The notes under the pieces: model-generated | Told to the model about the DNA's origin: nothing | Databases searched by the model: none | The model's input: only the letters and a program-made list of their open reading frames with translations | Shown here: positions 22,639 to 31,376 of the stretch, one piece after another | How positions within the stretch are numbered: the first letter of the stretch is position 1 | Layout: each line of letters begins with the position of its first letter | Source: DATFWC01 sp045801465 | Lineage (GTDB): Bacteria > Pseudomonadota > Alphaproteobacteria > Rhizobiales > Xanthobacteraceae | Direction of reading: 5' to 3' | Assembly: GCA_045801465.1 (NCBI GenBank) | Contig: JBJMSU010000099.1 | Coordinates: forward strand, 1 to 32,152 | Length of the DNA stretch: 32,152 nt | Made by a program: the position numbers and the translations under genes

Positions 22639-23793
22639 TCACCGCACCAGCACGACTCCCACCTCGGGAGACCATGACAGCCAGACCGGGTCGCCGCGTC
22701 CGATCGGCCGCTCGACCAGGCGAGTCACATTGGCGGCCGTCGCCTGCATCATGGGACCGGTGCTGAGCCGCACGTGATAGGTCGAGACATCGCCGAGATA
22801 GCCGATGCCGACGACCTCGCCTGAAACGCAGTTCGCCGCACCCGCCGGCTGATCGAGCGTGATGCGCACCTTTTCGGGCCGGACGGCGAGCCAGATGCGG
22901 TCGCCTGCTTTCGCTTCGCCGGCATCGGCCGCGATCAGGCGGCCGGCTGCGCTTTCAAGCGCGACGCCGCCCCGATCGATGGACGCCAAACCGCCCTCGA
23001 TGAGATTGACGTCGCCGATGAACTCGGCGACGAAGCGCGAGCGCGGCTGCTCGTAGATCTCCGCCGGCGTCGCCACCTGCACGATGTGGCCGCGGTCCAT
23101 GACGGCGATGCGGTCGGCGAGCGTCATCGCCTCCTCGCGGTCGTGCGTGACGATGACGAACGTCAGTCCCAGCCGGCTCTGCAGCTGCATCAGCTCGAAG
23201 CGCGTATCCTCGCGCAGCTTGCGATCGAGCGCCGCGAGCGGCTCGTCGAGGAGGAGGACTTTCGGCCGTTTGACCAGCGCGCGCGCGAGCGCGACGCGCT
23301 GGCGCTGTCCGCCCGACAATTGATGCGGCTTGCGCCGCTCCAGTCCCTCGAGCCTGACGAGCGCCAGCATCGCGGCGACGCGCCTTTCGATCTCGGCGCG
23401 TACCAGCCCGTCCTGCTTGAGGCCGAAGGCAACGTTGCCGGCGACAGTCAGGTGGGGAAACAGCGCGTAGGCCTGGAACATCATGTTCACCGGCCGTCGG
23501 TGGGGCGGCACGGGCCCAAGGTCCTCACCGGTGAGCAGAATGCGACCTTCGCTCGGCCGCTCGAAGCCGGCCAGCAGGCGCAGCAGCGTGGTCTTGCCGC
23601 AGCCGGACGGACCGAGCAGCGCAAAGAACTCGCCCTCATAGATGTCCAGCGTGACGCGATCGACCGCTGCGGTCGCGCCGAAGCGCTTCGTGACCTGATG
23701 GAAACGGACGAGCGGCTGCGCGTCGGGATCGGTCCAGGGCGCGAACTCCGGCTTCACGCCGAGGACTTTGGCCTGCGCCTTGCCATTGCTCAT
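22639..23793 (-). CDS. potG: Putrescine/spermidine-type ABC transporter ATPase (PotG/PotA-like)
   Basis: The 384-residue ATPase powers the importer from the cytoplasmic side. Visible motifs: Walker A 'GPSGCGKTT' (61-69), Q loop Gln107, signature 'LSGGQ' (159-163), Walker B 'VLLLDEP' (179-185), D loop 'LAALD' and switch His217 in 'VTHDREEA'. The C-terminal third (about 260-384) is the TOBE/OB regulatory domain typical of the PotA/FbpC/MalK group. The N-terminal 28 residues precede the ABC core, as in PotG. It is first in the unit, followed after 5 bp by PotH. No PotF-like binding protein lies upstream. The gene could also serve the local iron permease, but this is speculation. Confidence 0.92.
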   Translation of the reverse strand: MSNGKAQAKVLGVKPEFAPWTDPDAQPLVRFHQVTKRFGATAAVDRVTLDIYEGEFFALLGPSGCGKTTLLRLLAGFERPSEGRILLTGEDLGPVPPHRRPVNMMFQAYALFPHLTVAGNVAFGLKQDGLVRAEIERRVAAMLALVRLEGLERRKPHQLSGGQRQRVALARALVKRPKVLLLDEPLAALDRKLREDTRFELMQLQSRLGLTFVIVTHDREEAMTLADRIAVMDRGHIVQVATPAEIYEQPRSRFVAEFIGDVNLIEGGLASIDRGGVALESAAGRLIAADAGEAKAGDRIWLAVRPEKVRITLDQPAGAANCVSGEVVGIGYLGDVSTYHVRLSTGPMMQATAANVTRLVERPIGRGDPVWLSWSPEVGVVLVR

Positions 23794-24143
23794 GATTGCG
23801 CGAACAGCGAATACCAGTCGGTGAACGGCGGCGAACGCCGAGGTGCATCCGCCGCCGCTCTATTCGCTCTTCGCCACTGGCGTCAAGCGCGTCCAGGGCG
23901 TGTACTCATCAATCCAGATTGTCACGCAATCGCTGACTGTCCTCGGCTTTGCCCTCCAAAGCGGCCAGTCAGCAGACGTTTCGGCAGGTCCGAGTCGTGA
24001 CAGACGCGCGGCCAAACGCGCCGCCACGAGGCGTCGTCTGGCTGCCAACGCCCATCTCCCGCAACCACGCCATAACGGTAAGGCCCGGCCGCCGACGCGT
24101 GGGGGGAGGTGCGTCGCGGATCCCGGCGGGCAACTGCTGATTC
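23794..24143. other. Intergenic stretch with no recognised gene
   Basis: About 350 bases between the PotG-like gene and the secreted protein gene. Several short frames cross it on both strands, but their products look like noise (Arg/Pro-rich) and none has a good ribosome site. The inverted words CGGTGAACGGCGGCGAACGCCG near 23819 give a minor hairpin. It holds the putative promoter of the polyamine operon, which I cannot locate precisely, and marks the border to the more A+T-rich segment. Confidence 0.5.
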
Positions 24144-25388
24144 TCATCCCTTTTGTTGAGCCTTGATCTCGTCGAATTTGGACAGCGCCCGTTCGAATTT
24201 GTCATTGAAGAGCCACATCGCATCGAGAATTTCGCGGAACGTTGCAGATGTCTTGACCCTGTCGGCCTGTCCGAAGGTGAAGATGCTGTTGTTGCGCAGA
24301 TATCCCATTATCTTCGGGTCGGAAATTCTATAGTTGACCACGTTGCCCGATCTGAGAGCGGACTTGGTCGGGCTGGGAATAATTTGAATCAGCTCGAACA
24401 GTTTCATTTGATCGATCGGATCTGGCAATGCTTTCACAATCGCCGGTATTTGCGGGAAAAGGTCTGCGTGCGCGTTCACCAGGGCGTCTCTCACGGCGAT
24501 CCAGTGATTGAATCGACGATCTAAATTGCCAATCCGCGCCTCCTCTTTGTCGTCGCGGGCGATCAGGGCAGGATCGAGGGCTGCAATCGACTTCCTGATC
24601 GCTGCCCATTTCGTTTGACCACTCCCAGCTTCAGACAGGCCCGTTTGAAAACTCCCCTTGTACTTGTTCGAGCGCGCATTCCCGATGTTTTGATTGCCAT
24701 TCGTCTCGGCAAAGAAAAGACCCAGGCTGATACGACCCGCCACCTCGGCATGTGCTGCATCGAGGCCCTTGGCTCGTGCAATAGCGGTTCCCAAGCCGAC
24801 AACATCCTTGAATGGCGTGTTCGAGTTTTGTGCATTGACGGGCGGCGCCTGCATGATCGCAAAGAGATTTGTATACTCATCAAGCAGCGCCTCGTTGTCG
24901 GCATCGAAGTACGCCGGCGGGATGCCAAATTTATTCGGTCTTCCGATTTTCGACGGAAGCGCGTTGGTGAGGTCCTTGTAGGCGCTGATCATGTTGTTGC
25001 GGGCAAGATAGAGTGCTTGTCCAGGCAAATTGGGCAGCTGTTGATTCGAATGGATCTGCGCGCGCCGCTGGCTCAAGATCGATTTGAAGTCGCTCACGGC
25101 CTTGGTGTACGCGCTGAGCGCGTCCGACTGCGATTTCGTCAGGGCGGCCGGCTGAGCCTGTACGGGGGAAATGAAGCTAAGGTCGCCGATGTTCGCCGGG
25201 ACGAGCGACGTCGCCATATTGATGATTGTGTGGAGATTGGAAACCGGCAGCGCGAAGAAAAGCCCGAAAGCAAGGGCGGCGGCACGCATGGCTGCAAGCG
25301 CTTCGGAGGTTACTGCATCAAGGATGCGCGCCACGACGCCGACGCCGTAGCAGCAATCGAATTTGCAATCGCTGGCAACAAAATGCAT
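24144..25388 (-). CDS. Secreted protein of unknown function, lysozyme-like motif possible
   Basis: The 414-residue product (ATG at 25388) has a hydrophobic segment at about residues 34-52 and 'PVQAQPA' near residue 78, so it is probably exported or membrane-anchored. A start at 25289 would place the hydrophobic segment at the N-terminus as a proper signal, and ribosome sites do not decide between them. The body is helical, with 'ALTKSQSDALSAYTKAVSDFKSIL' and 'ALYLARNNMISAYKDLTNAL'. The stretch 'ISLGLFFAETNGNQNIGNARSNKYKGSFQTG' recalls the Glu...Ser...GxxQ layout of lysozyme/lytic transglycosylase folds, with Glu as catalytic candidate. This is inference only. Base composition is visibly more A+T-rich than in flanking genes. 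I do not recognise the family. Confidence 0.75.
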   Translation of the reverse strand: MHFVASDCKFDCCYGVGVVARILDAVTSEALAAMRAAALAFGLFFALPVSNLHTIINMATSLVPANIGDLSFISPVQAQPAALTKSQSDALSAYTKAVSDFKSILSQRRAQIHSNQQLPNLPGQALYLARNNMISAYKDLTNALPSKIGRPNKFGIPPAYFDADNEALLDEYTNLFAIMQAPPVNAQNSNTPFKDVVGLGTAIARAKGLDAAHAEVAGRISLGLFFAETNGNQNIGNARSNKYKGSFQTGLSEAGSGQTKWAAIRKSIAALDPALIARDDKEEARIGNLDRRFNHWIAVRDALVNAHADLFPQIPAIVKALPDPIDQMKLFELIQIIPSPTKSALRSGNVVNYRISDPKIMGYLRNNSIFTFGQADRVKTSATFREILDAMWLFNDKFERALSKFDEIKAQQKG

Positions 25389-25623
25389 CGGCCTTCTCGC
25401 CAAGCCGAGCGACGGTGTGGCAGCGCCCAGAACGGGATGAAGCCGCGTCGGCCCATAAGCTTCCCCTGCGGTCGACGATTATACGCTGTTACATCGTTAA
25501 GGAGCGAGTGTTGTGCACGACAGCGAAATTTAATGCGCACGTCCGCTGGGTCCGGCAGCGGCCACTGCCGAGGTGGTCAGGCCCGTCATTTTTACGAGGA
25601 GCCAAATGGCTGCGGAACGAATA

Positions 25624-26427
25624 TCATCCACCCGTAAAGATCGATGACCACGGCGACGTCTGCCGGTGCGCGAAAAAATTGTAACCCATCCGAGCATCCT
25701 GCTTAATCGCCGCAACCTGCTCGATGGTCGTGATTCTGAACGGCCTTTGATCGGAGCCTACACGCCAAACGTCGATACCGTCCTGCGCCAGCACGAAGTG
25801 GGACACGGGATGCATCGGCTCCTTGCCATGATCCTCAAAGATAAACAACGCGCCTTCATCGATCATCGCACGCGCCCCCTTGATCGCTTCGATCTCGGCC
25901 CCTTCGACATCGATCTTGAGCAGAGCGGGGTATTGCCGGCTCGGCAGAAAACGTTTCGCCACGTCGTCGATTGTGATGGTTTCGACCTCCTCAAGGTACG
26001 CGCTGCTGCCGGGATGCCAATCGGGCCGCAATGACATGCCGTAGTGCTTTTGTCCGTAGAGATGTACGCGCAGACCAGACTGCTCGAAGATGGCGCGATG
26101 CAGCACCGCGAACCGGCTGTTGTTGGCGTCCGAATTTATTTTAAGGATTTCGAAATTCGCGCGCGAGGCTTCGATCGCCAGCGCCGGGTGGCGGCCGTAT
26201 GGCGCACTGGACGCCAAGACCGACCAGTAGCCAATGTTGGCTCCGCAATCGATCAAGGCATAGTTCCTGCCCACGGCGCAACGCAGCAGCCAGTCGATTT
26301 CCGGTTCGTAAAGGCGCTCGCCGACGGTGGTGCCAGAAGTCCAGTACTCATCGTTGGATGGAAAAATGAATCGCGCGTCCTCGTTCAGGGCCGCGCTGGT
26401 CAACTCCTGAGAACAAGCTTGGTCCAA
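25624..26427 (-). CDS. FkbM family methyltransferase
   Basis: The 267-residue protein has the SAM-binding motif 'ALIDCGANIGYWSVLAS' (about residues 57-73) and the FkbM hallmark 'LLKIDVEGAEIEAIKGA' (about 166-182); 'IEASRANFEILKINSDAN' binds the adenosine part. FkbM enzymes O-methylate sugars, polyketides or cell-surface glycans, and the substrate here is unknown. Length is normal. The only possible starts are TTG at 26427 or internal codons, because an in-frame stop lies 13 codons upstream; the ribosome site is weak. The gene is more A+T-rich than most in the window and lies beside the unknown secreted protein on the same strand, with a 235-bp gap. The pair may be a transferred segment. Confidence 0.88.
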   Translation of the reverse strand: MDQACSQELTSAALNEDARFIFPSNDEYWTSGTTVGERLYEPEIDWLLRCAVGRNYALIDCGANIGYWSVLASSAPYGRHPALAIEASRANFEILKINSDANNSRFAVLHRAIFEQSGLRVHLYGQKHYGMSLRPDWHPGSSAYLEEVETITIDDVAKRFLPSRQYPALLKIDVEGAEIEAIKGARAMIDEGALFIFEDHGKEPMHPVSHFVLAQDGIDVWRVGSDQRPFRITTIEQVAAIKQDARMGYNFFAHRQTSPWSSIFTGG

Positions 26428-26562
26428 ACGGATACCTGCGTGAACACTCGATCTGTGCCCACATTAATCAAGAAAATTTCATGTTTCCAGACCCCGGCAC
26501 ATTCCAGATTGTCCTCGAAAGGACCTCGGGTATGCGCGTCAGTGCGGTAAACAGTGCACGGC

Positions 26563-27075
26563 CTAGTTCACGAAGACCTTTTCGGTGCGTTCCTGGCGCT
26601 CGTGCACCGGTCGCCGCGGCTCCGGACCGTAATATTCGCCGAGCCGCACCATCGGACGCGGGTTGGTCAGGATCGCCACGATCCGGTCGAGCAGGGCTTT
26701 TCCGGATACTGGCTTCTTGAGGAACTCGTTGACGCCGAGGTTGGCCGCCTCGATCACGCGCCAGCGCTGGCCGTGGCCGGTCAGCATGATGATGGGAATG
26801 TCGGGCACCGGGAACACGCCGGGCGAGCGGACGATCCGCACCAGCTCGGCGCCGGTGAGCAGCGGCATTTCCCAGTCGAGAATGACGAGGCTCGGCGCCA
26901 GCATGCGGATCGCCTCGAGGCCGGCGACCCCGTCGACCGCCTCGTGCACGTTTTTCACGCCGATACTGGTCAACAGATTGCGGATCACTTTGCGCATGTA
27001 CTGATTGTCGTCGATCACGAGAACCTCGATCGACTGCAACAGCTTCTCGATCTTGCGCGGAAGGATTGATTCCAT
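26563..27075 (-). CDS. Single-domain response regulator (CheY-like receiver)
   Basis: The 170-residue protein has one receiver domain (about residues 16-137) and no output domain. Key residues are all present: Asp22 and Asp23 in 'VIDDNQ', the phosphoacceptor Asp67 in 'VILDWEMP', Thr99 in 'MLTGHG' and Lys121 in 'LKKPVS'. A C-terminal tail of about 33 residues is charged and without a known fold ('EYYGPEPRRPVHERQERTEK'). It would pass a phosphate signal by protein contact. No kinase gene adjoins it. The PdhS-like kinase in this window has no attached receiver, but nothing links the two. It is monocistronic by spacing, and the ribosome site is weak. Confidence 0.92.
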   Translation of the reverse strand: MESILPRKIEKLLQSIEVLVIDDNQYMRKVIRNLLTSIGVKNVHEAVDGVAGLEAIRMLAPSLVILDWEMPLLTGAELVRIVRSPGVFPVPDIPIIMLTGHGQRWRVIEAANLGVNEFLKKPVSGKALLDRIVAILTNPRPMVRLGEYYGPEPRRPVHERQERTEKVFVN

Positions 27076-27224
27076 GGCGCCACTCTGGCCCGCTTTCCGG
27101 ATTTGCCTAACCAGAAGATGAGCCAGGACGACTGAAATGCTCGTTAAAATACCGGCGAATTGCGACGGTAGCAGACGTTATCCTTTCAAATCGGTTACCG
27201 GCCCGTCAGCCCGCAAGCATTCGT

Positions 27225-28733
27225 TCACCCTGTTCGTGAGCCTCGTGCCGTGAGGGTGCGGCTTACGGCATCGCGCCATCCGGCGCATTTGCGCGCCCGG
27301 ATGGCCGCATCCATGGTCGGCGTGAAGCGGCGCTCGAGGCGCCAGTGCGCCGCGAAGCCGTCGAGATCCGGGCACAGGCCGGCGGCGCGGCCAGCCAGAT
27401 AGGCGGCGCCGAGCGCCGTGGTTTCCCTGACGACGCCCCGGTCGACCGGCGCATCGAGGACATCGGCGAGGAACTGCATGGTCCAGTCGCTCGCCGTCAT
27501 GCCGCCGTCGACCCGCAGCACTGCGGCGGCACCTGCGGCCGGCCAGTCGGCGCGCATGGCTTCCGTGAGGTCGCGCGTCTGATAGCCGACCGCCTCGAGC
27601 GCGGCGCGCGCCAGTTCCGCCACGCCCGACTTGCGGGTCAGGCCGAAAATGGCGCCACGCGCCTGCGCATCCCACCACGGCGCGCCCAGGCCGACGAAGG
27701 CCGGCACGAGGTAGACCTCCTCGGCCGGATCGGCGGCGGCGGCAAGTGCGTCGCACTCGGCGGCGTGGGTGATGCCCTTCAGTCCGTCGCGCAACCATTG
27801 CACCGCCGCGCCGGCGACGAAGATGGCGCCTTCGAGCGCATAGCTCCGGCATCCCTCAAGCTGGTAGGCGATCGTGGTAAGCAGCCGGTTCTGCGACGCG
27901 ACCGGCTCGGGCCCGGTATTGAGCAGCGCGAAACACCCGGTGCCGTAGGTCGCCTTCACCATGCCCGGCGTGAAGCAGCCCTGACCGACGGTCGCGGCCT
28001 GCTGATCTCCGGCGATGCCGCGAATGTGGATCGGGCGGCCGAACAGGTCCGCAAAGGTGCTCCCGAAATCGCCACACGAGTCGCGCACCTCGGGCAGGAG
28101 GGCACCCGGCACGTCGAACAGGTCGAGCAATGCGGGGTCCCACGTGCCATTGCGAATATCCATAAGCAGCGTGCGCGCCGCATTGGTCGCGTCGGTCGCG
28201 TGCACACGGCCGCCGGTGAGCCGCCACAGCAGGAAACTGTCGACGGTGCCGAAGGCGAGCCGTCCGCCAAGCGCGGCCGCACGCGCGCCCTCCACGTGAT
28301 CGAGAATCCAGGCGATCTTGGTGGCCGAGAAGTAGGGGTCGAGAACCAGCCCGGTCTTGGCGGCGATGGCGGGCTCGTGGCCTGCGCGCCGCAACGCGGC
28401 GCAGCTTTCCGCCGTGCGCCGGTCTTGCCAGACGATGGCGTTATGAATCGGCTTTCCCGTCGCGCGGTCCCACACCACCGCCGTTTCGCGTTGATTGGTG
28501 ATGCCGATGGCAGCGATGTCCTTAGGCGCGGCGCCGGCCTTGGCGGTCGCTTCGCGCGCGGTCGCCACGGTGGTCGACCAGATTTCCTCGGGATCGTGCT
28601 CGACCCAGCCCGGTGCCGGATAAATTTGCGTGAGCTCCTGCTGCGCCACGGCGACCGGAGCGAGGCCGGCGTCGAACAGGATCGACCGCGTCGACGTGGT
28701 TCCCTGGTCGATGGCGAGGAGATAGTCAGGCAT
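27225..28733 (-). CDS. glpK: Glycerol kinase
   Basis: The 502-residue enzyme phosphorylates glycerol to glycerol 3-phosphate in the cytoplasm. It opens 'MPDYLLAIDQGTTSTRSILFD', the phosphate-binding loop of FGGY kinases. 'GITNQRET..VWDRATGKPIHNAIVWQDRRT' and 'GIAGDQQAATVGQGCFTPGMVKATYGTGCF' are diagnostic for GlpK. 'LRVDGGMTASDWTMQFLADVLD' is the second ATP-binding block. Length is normal. Two starts are possible: GTG at 28742, which directly follows the glpD stop, and ATG at 28733, which fits family alignments better. It is co-transcribed after glpD. Confidence 0.95.
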   Translation of the reverse strand: MPDYLLAIDQGTTSTRSILFDAGLAPVAVAQQELTQIYPAPGWVEHDPEEIWSTTVATAREATAKAGAAPKDIAAIGITNQRETAVVWDRATGKPIHNAIVWQDRRTAESCAALRRAGHEPAIAAKTGLVLDPYFSATKIAWILDHVEGARAAALGGRLAFGTVDSFLLWRLTGGRVHATDATNAARTLLMDIRNGTWDPALLDLFDVPGALLPEVRDSCGDFGSTFADLFGRPIHIRGIAGDQQAATVGQGCFTPGMVKATYGTGCFALLNTGPEPVASQNRLLTTIAYQLEGCRSYALEGAIFVAGAAVQWLRDGLKGITHAAECDALAAAADPAEEVYLVPAFVGLGAPWWDAQARGAIFGLTRKSGVAELARAALEAVGYQTRDLTEAMRADWPAAGAAAVLRVDGGMTASDWTMQFLADVLDAPVDRGVVRETTALGAAYLAGRAAGLCPDLDGFAAHWRLERRFTPTMDAAIRARKCAGWRDAVSRTLTARGSRTG

Positions 28734-28742
28734 GCTGTGCAC

Positions 28743-30248
28743 TTACTCCGCGGCCGCGTGAGGGCGCCGCTCGCCGTCGATGAAACGGGCGAGCGCGTCC
28801 TGCTCGTCGCGCCGCAGATGCAGGCCGAGCTTCGAGCGGCGCCACAACACATCGTCGCTGGTTTCGGCCCACTCCTCGCGCATGAGATAGCGCACTTCCG
28901 ATCCGGTCAGATCGCCGCCGAAATTCTCTCCCAGATCCTCGGCTCGCCTGGCCTCGCCGAAGATGCGGTCGAGCCGCGTCCCATAGGCACGCACCAGGCG
29001 CAGCGCATGCGCCTTGCTCAGGAACGGCCACAGGCCGCGCGCGCGTGCGACCAGCGCGTCGACGGCATCGTGAGGAAAATCGCCGCCCGGCAGCGGCGCC
29101 CGGTGCGTCCAGGGCGGAGGCATGTGGAAGAATGGCGTCAGGCGCGCGAGCGTTGCTTCGGCGAGCCGCCGCGCCGTCGTGATCTTGCCGCCATAGATGG
29201 AGAGGAGCGGCGCCTGATGGCGGCCGCCGTCGAGTCTCACGACATAATCGCGCGACAGGTCCTTCGGTTTGGCGCTGCGCTCGTCGTAGAGCGAGCGCAC
29301 ACCGGCAAACGTCCAGACGACGTGTTCCGGGCCGACGGCTTCGCGGAAGTACTCGCTCGCGGCGCGACACAGATAAGTGATTTCCGGCGGCTGCGCGGTC
29401 ACCGCACCAGGCTCGCCGCGAAAATCGTGATCGGTCGTGCCGACCAGGGTGAAGTCGTCCTGGTAGGGAATCGCGAAGACGATGCGTCCGTCCGCGTTCT
29501 GAAAGATGTAGGCGCGGTCGTGCTCGAACAGGCGGCGGACCACGATGTGACTGCCTTTGACCAGGCGGACGGGAGCCGGCGTCGGCAGCCGCAGCACGGT
29601 CTCGGCCACCTGGGCGATCCATGGGCCGCTGGCGTTGACCAGCACGCGGGCGGCTGCTTCCTCGCGGTGTCCGCGTGACGTGAGCACCAGCCGCCACATG
29701 CGGTCCTGGCGCTCGGCGCGCGCGCAGCGCGTGCGGGTGCGGATGACGGCGCCGCGTTCGGCGGCATCCACCGCGTTGAGGACGGTGAGCCGCGCGTCGT
29801 CGACGCAGCAGTCGGAATACTCGAAGCCGAGCCGGTATGCCCGTTTCAGCGGATCGCCGAGCGGTCCGACGGTGAGATCGACCACCCGGGTGCCGGGCAG
29901 GATCTCGCGCCCGCCGAGATGGTCGTAGACGAACAGCCCGAGCCGGAGCTGCCAGGCGGGCCGCAAGCCCGCATGGTGCGGCAGCACGAAGCGGGCGGGC
30001 CAGACCAGGTGCGGCGCCATGCGCAGCAACAGCTCGCGCTCGCGCAACCCCTCGCGCACCAGCCGGAGTTCGCCCTGCTCGAGGTAGCGCAGTCCGCCAT
30101 GGATGAGCTTGGTCGATGCCGACGAGGTACCGGCGGCAAGATCGTTCTGCTCGAGCAGGAGGACGCGCAGCCCCCGTCCGGCGGCGTCGCGGGCAATGGC
30201 GGTGCCGTTGATGCCGCCGCCGATGATGGCGAGATCGAAATCAGCCAT
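28743..30248 (-). CDS. glpD: Glycerol-3-phosphate dehydrogenase, FAD-dependent
   Basis: The 501-residue membrane-associated flavoenzyme oxidises glycerol 3-phosphate to dihydroxyacetone phosphate and passes electrons to quinone. The N-terminal FAD fold reads 'FDLAIIGGGINGTAIARDAAGRG', then 'LLLEQNDLAAGTSSASTKLIHGGLRYLEQGE'. Further family blocks are 'YSDCCVDDARLTVLNAVDAAERGA', 'VNASGPWIAQV', 'VKGSHIVVRRLF' and 'AGVRSLYDE', and 'LLSIYGGKITTARRLAE' near residue 350. The start at 30248 matches the family and drops a 12-residue leader that an upstream in-frame ATG would add. It is first in the glpD-glpK operon. No glpR or glycerol facilitator gene is seen nearby. Confidence 0.95.
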   Translation of the reverse strand: MADFDLAIIGGGINGTAIARDAAGRGLRVLLLEQNDLAAGTSSASTKLIHGGLRYLEQGELRLVREGLRERELLLRMAPHLVWPARFVLPHHAGLRPAWQLRLGLFVYDHLGGREILPGTRVVDLTVGPLGDPLKRAYRLGFEYSDCCVDDARLTVLNAVDAAERGAVIRTRTRCARAERQDRMWRLVLTSRGHREEAAARVLVNASGPWIAQVAETVLRLPTPAPVRLVKGSHIVVRRLFEHDRAYIFQNADGRIVFAIPYQDDFTLVGTTDHDFRGEPGAVTAQPPEITYLCRAASEYFREAVGPEHVVWTFAGVRSLYDERSAKPKDLSRDYVVRLDGGRHQAPLLSIYGGKITTARRLAEATLARLTPFFHMPPPWTHRAPLPGGDFPHDAVDALVARARGLWPFLSKAHALRLVRAYGTRLDRIFGEARRAEDLGENFGGDLTGSEVRYLMREEWAETSDDVLWRRSKLGLHLRRDEQDALARFIDGERRPHAAAE

Positions 30249-30493
30249 GTGGGCTCGTTGATTCGCTTCACCCGATAGCAGCATCGCGCAGCAAAGTCGT
30301 GCCGCTCAAGCCGGCTGTGCGGCACCGCATCGTGACGCTGGGGCGCGCCCCAAATGGGCCGCCAAACCATTGTCATTCAAGGAGGTTTGCTCCTCGCCCA
30401 CCAGCCCTTCGGTGGTCACGGAACGCAGCCATATCTGGCATTCTGTGGCATTCTGTGCCAGTCGCTATGAGGCTGAATGACGTCGGACCGCTC

Positions 30494-31360
30494 ATGCCTG
30501 CTCCCCGCCTCCTCGTGATCGAAGGCAACACCGCAGCGGGGCGCGCGCGCCATCAGGCCGCCGGCGGGACGGTGGCGAGCGAAGGCTATGCCAACCTGTT
30601 GCGCGAGCTCATCCCCGGCGCCATCGTGGACATCGCCTATCCCGCCGATTCCGGCGCCAACCTGCCCGACCAGATGGGTCTCGATGGCTATGACGGCGTC
30701 GCCATCACCGGCTCGGCGCTCCACATCTATGAGGGCGGCCCGGAGGTCCTGCGGCAGATCGAGCTGGTGCGAACTCTGCTGCGCAGCAGGACGCCGGTTT
30801 TCGGCAGCTGTTGGGGCCTGCAGCTCCTGACGGCAGCGGCCGGCGGCAGCGTTCGTCGCAACCCGAAGGGGCGCGAGGTCGGATTCGGCCGGGCGATCCG
30901 CCTCACGGCGGCCGGCCGCGAACACCCCATGTATGCCGGCAAGTCTGACAGTTTCGATGCCGTGGCGGTTCATCTCGACGAGGTCGAGACGCTGCCGCCC
31001 GACACCACCGTGCTCGCGCTCAACGCCATGGCGGGGGTGCAGGCGGCCGAGATCTGCTGCGACGGAACGGTGGCGTGGGGCGTGCAATACCATCCCGAAT
31101 ACTCGCTGAAAGAGCTCGCCGCCATCGTCCGCCGCACCGGTATTCGGCTGGTGGAGGAGGGGTTCTTCGCCGCCGAAAACGATCTTCTGCACTATGCCAA
31201 TGAGCTCGCGATTCTCGATCGCGAGCCGACCAACAGGCCGCTGGCCTGGCGCCACGGCATCGACGGCGCGGTGCTCGACCGCAACCTGCGTGTCAAAGAG
31301 GTGGCGAACTGGGTCGAGCGCATGGTGCTGCCGACCCGCGCCCAGCGCGGGCGCGGCTAA
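30494..31360 (+). CDS. Class I glutamine amidotransferase (GMP synthase-like)
   Basis: The 288-residue protein carries a class I (triad) amidotransferase domain: nucleophile Cys106 in 'FGSCWGLQLL', and His200 and Glu202 in 'GVQYHPEYS'. 'GYDGVAITGSALHIYE' is the oxyanion-side strand. These domains take ammonia from glutamine or cleave gamma-glutamyl bonds. As a stand-alone protein it could be a gamma-glutamyl hydrolase-like enzyme, and the acceptor is unknown. The extra C-terminal part (about 215-288) is helical. Frames remain open back to 30299, but the leader there is poor; I choose ATG at 30494 because 'MPAPRLLVIEGN' begins the first strand. An SDR gene follows after 16 bp on the same strand. 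Confidence 0.88.
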   Translation: MPAPRLLVIEGNTAAGRARHQAAGGTVASEGYANLLRELIPGAIVDIAYPADSGANLPDQMGLDGYDGVAITGSALHIYEGGPEVLRQIELVRTLLRSRTPVFGSCWGLQLLTAAAGGSVRRNPKGREVGFGRAIRLTAAGREHPMYAGKSDSFDAVAVHLDEVETLPPDTTVLALNAMAGVQAAEICCDGTVAWGVQYHPEYSLKELAAIVRRTGIRLVEEGFFAAENDLLHYANELAILDREPTNRPLAWRHGIDGAVLDRNLRVKEVANWVERMVLPTRAQRGRG

Positions 31361-31376
31361 GGCGGGGAGAACGAGT

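Noticed and set aside
23843..24166. Short frames on both strands in the gap upstream of the PotG-like gene, considered as transposase remnants
   Set aside because: No catalytic motif, inverted terminal repeats or target duplication could be seen.
27345..29678. A 777-codon open frame antisense to glpK and glpD
   Set aside because: Both sense genes are unmistakable. The antisense product is Arg-rich and has no motif.
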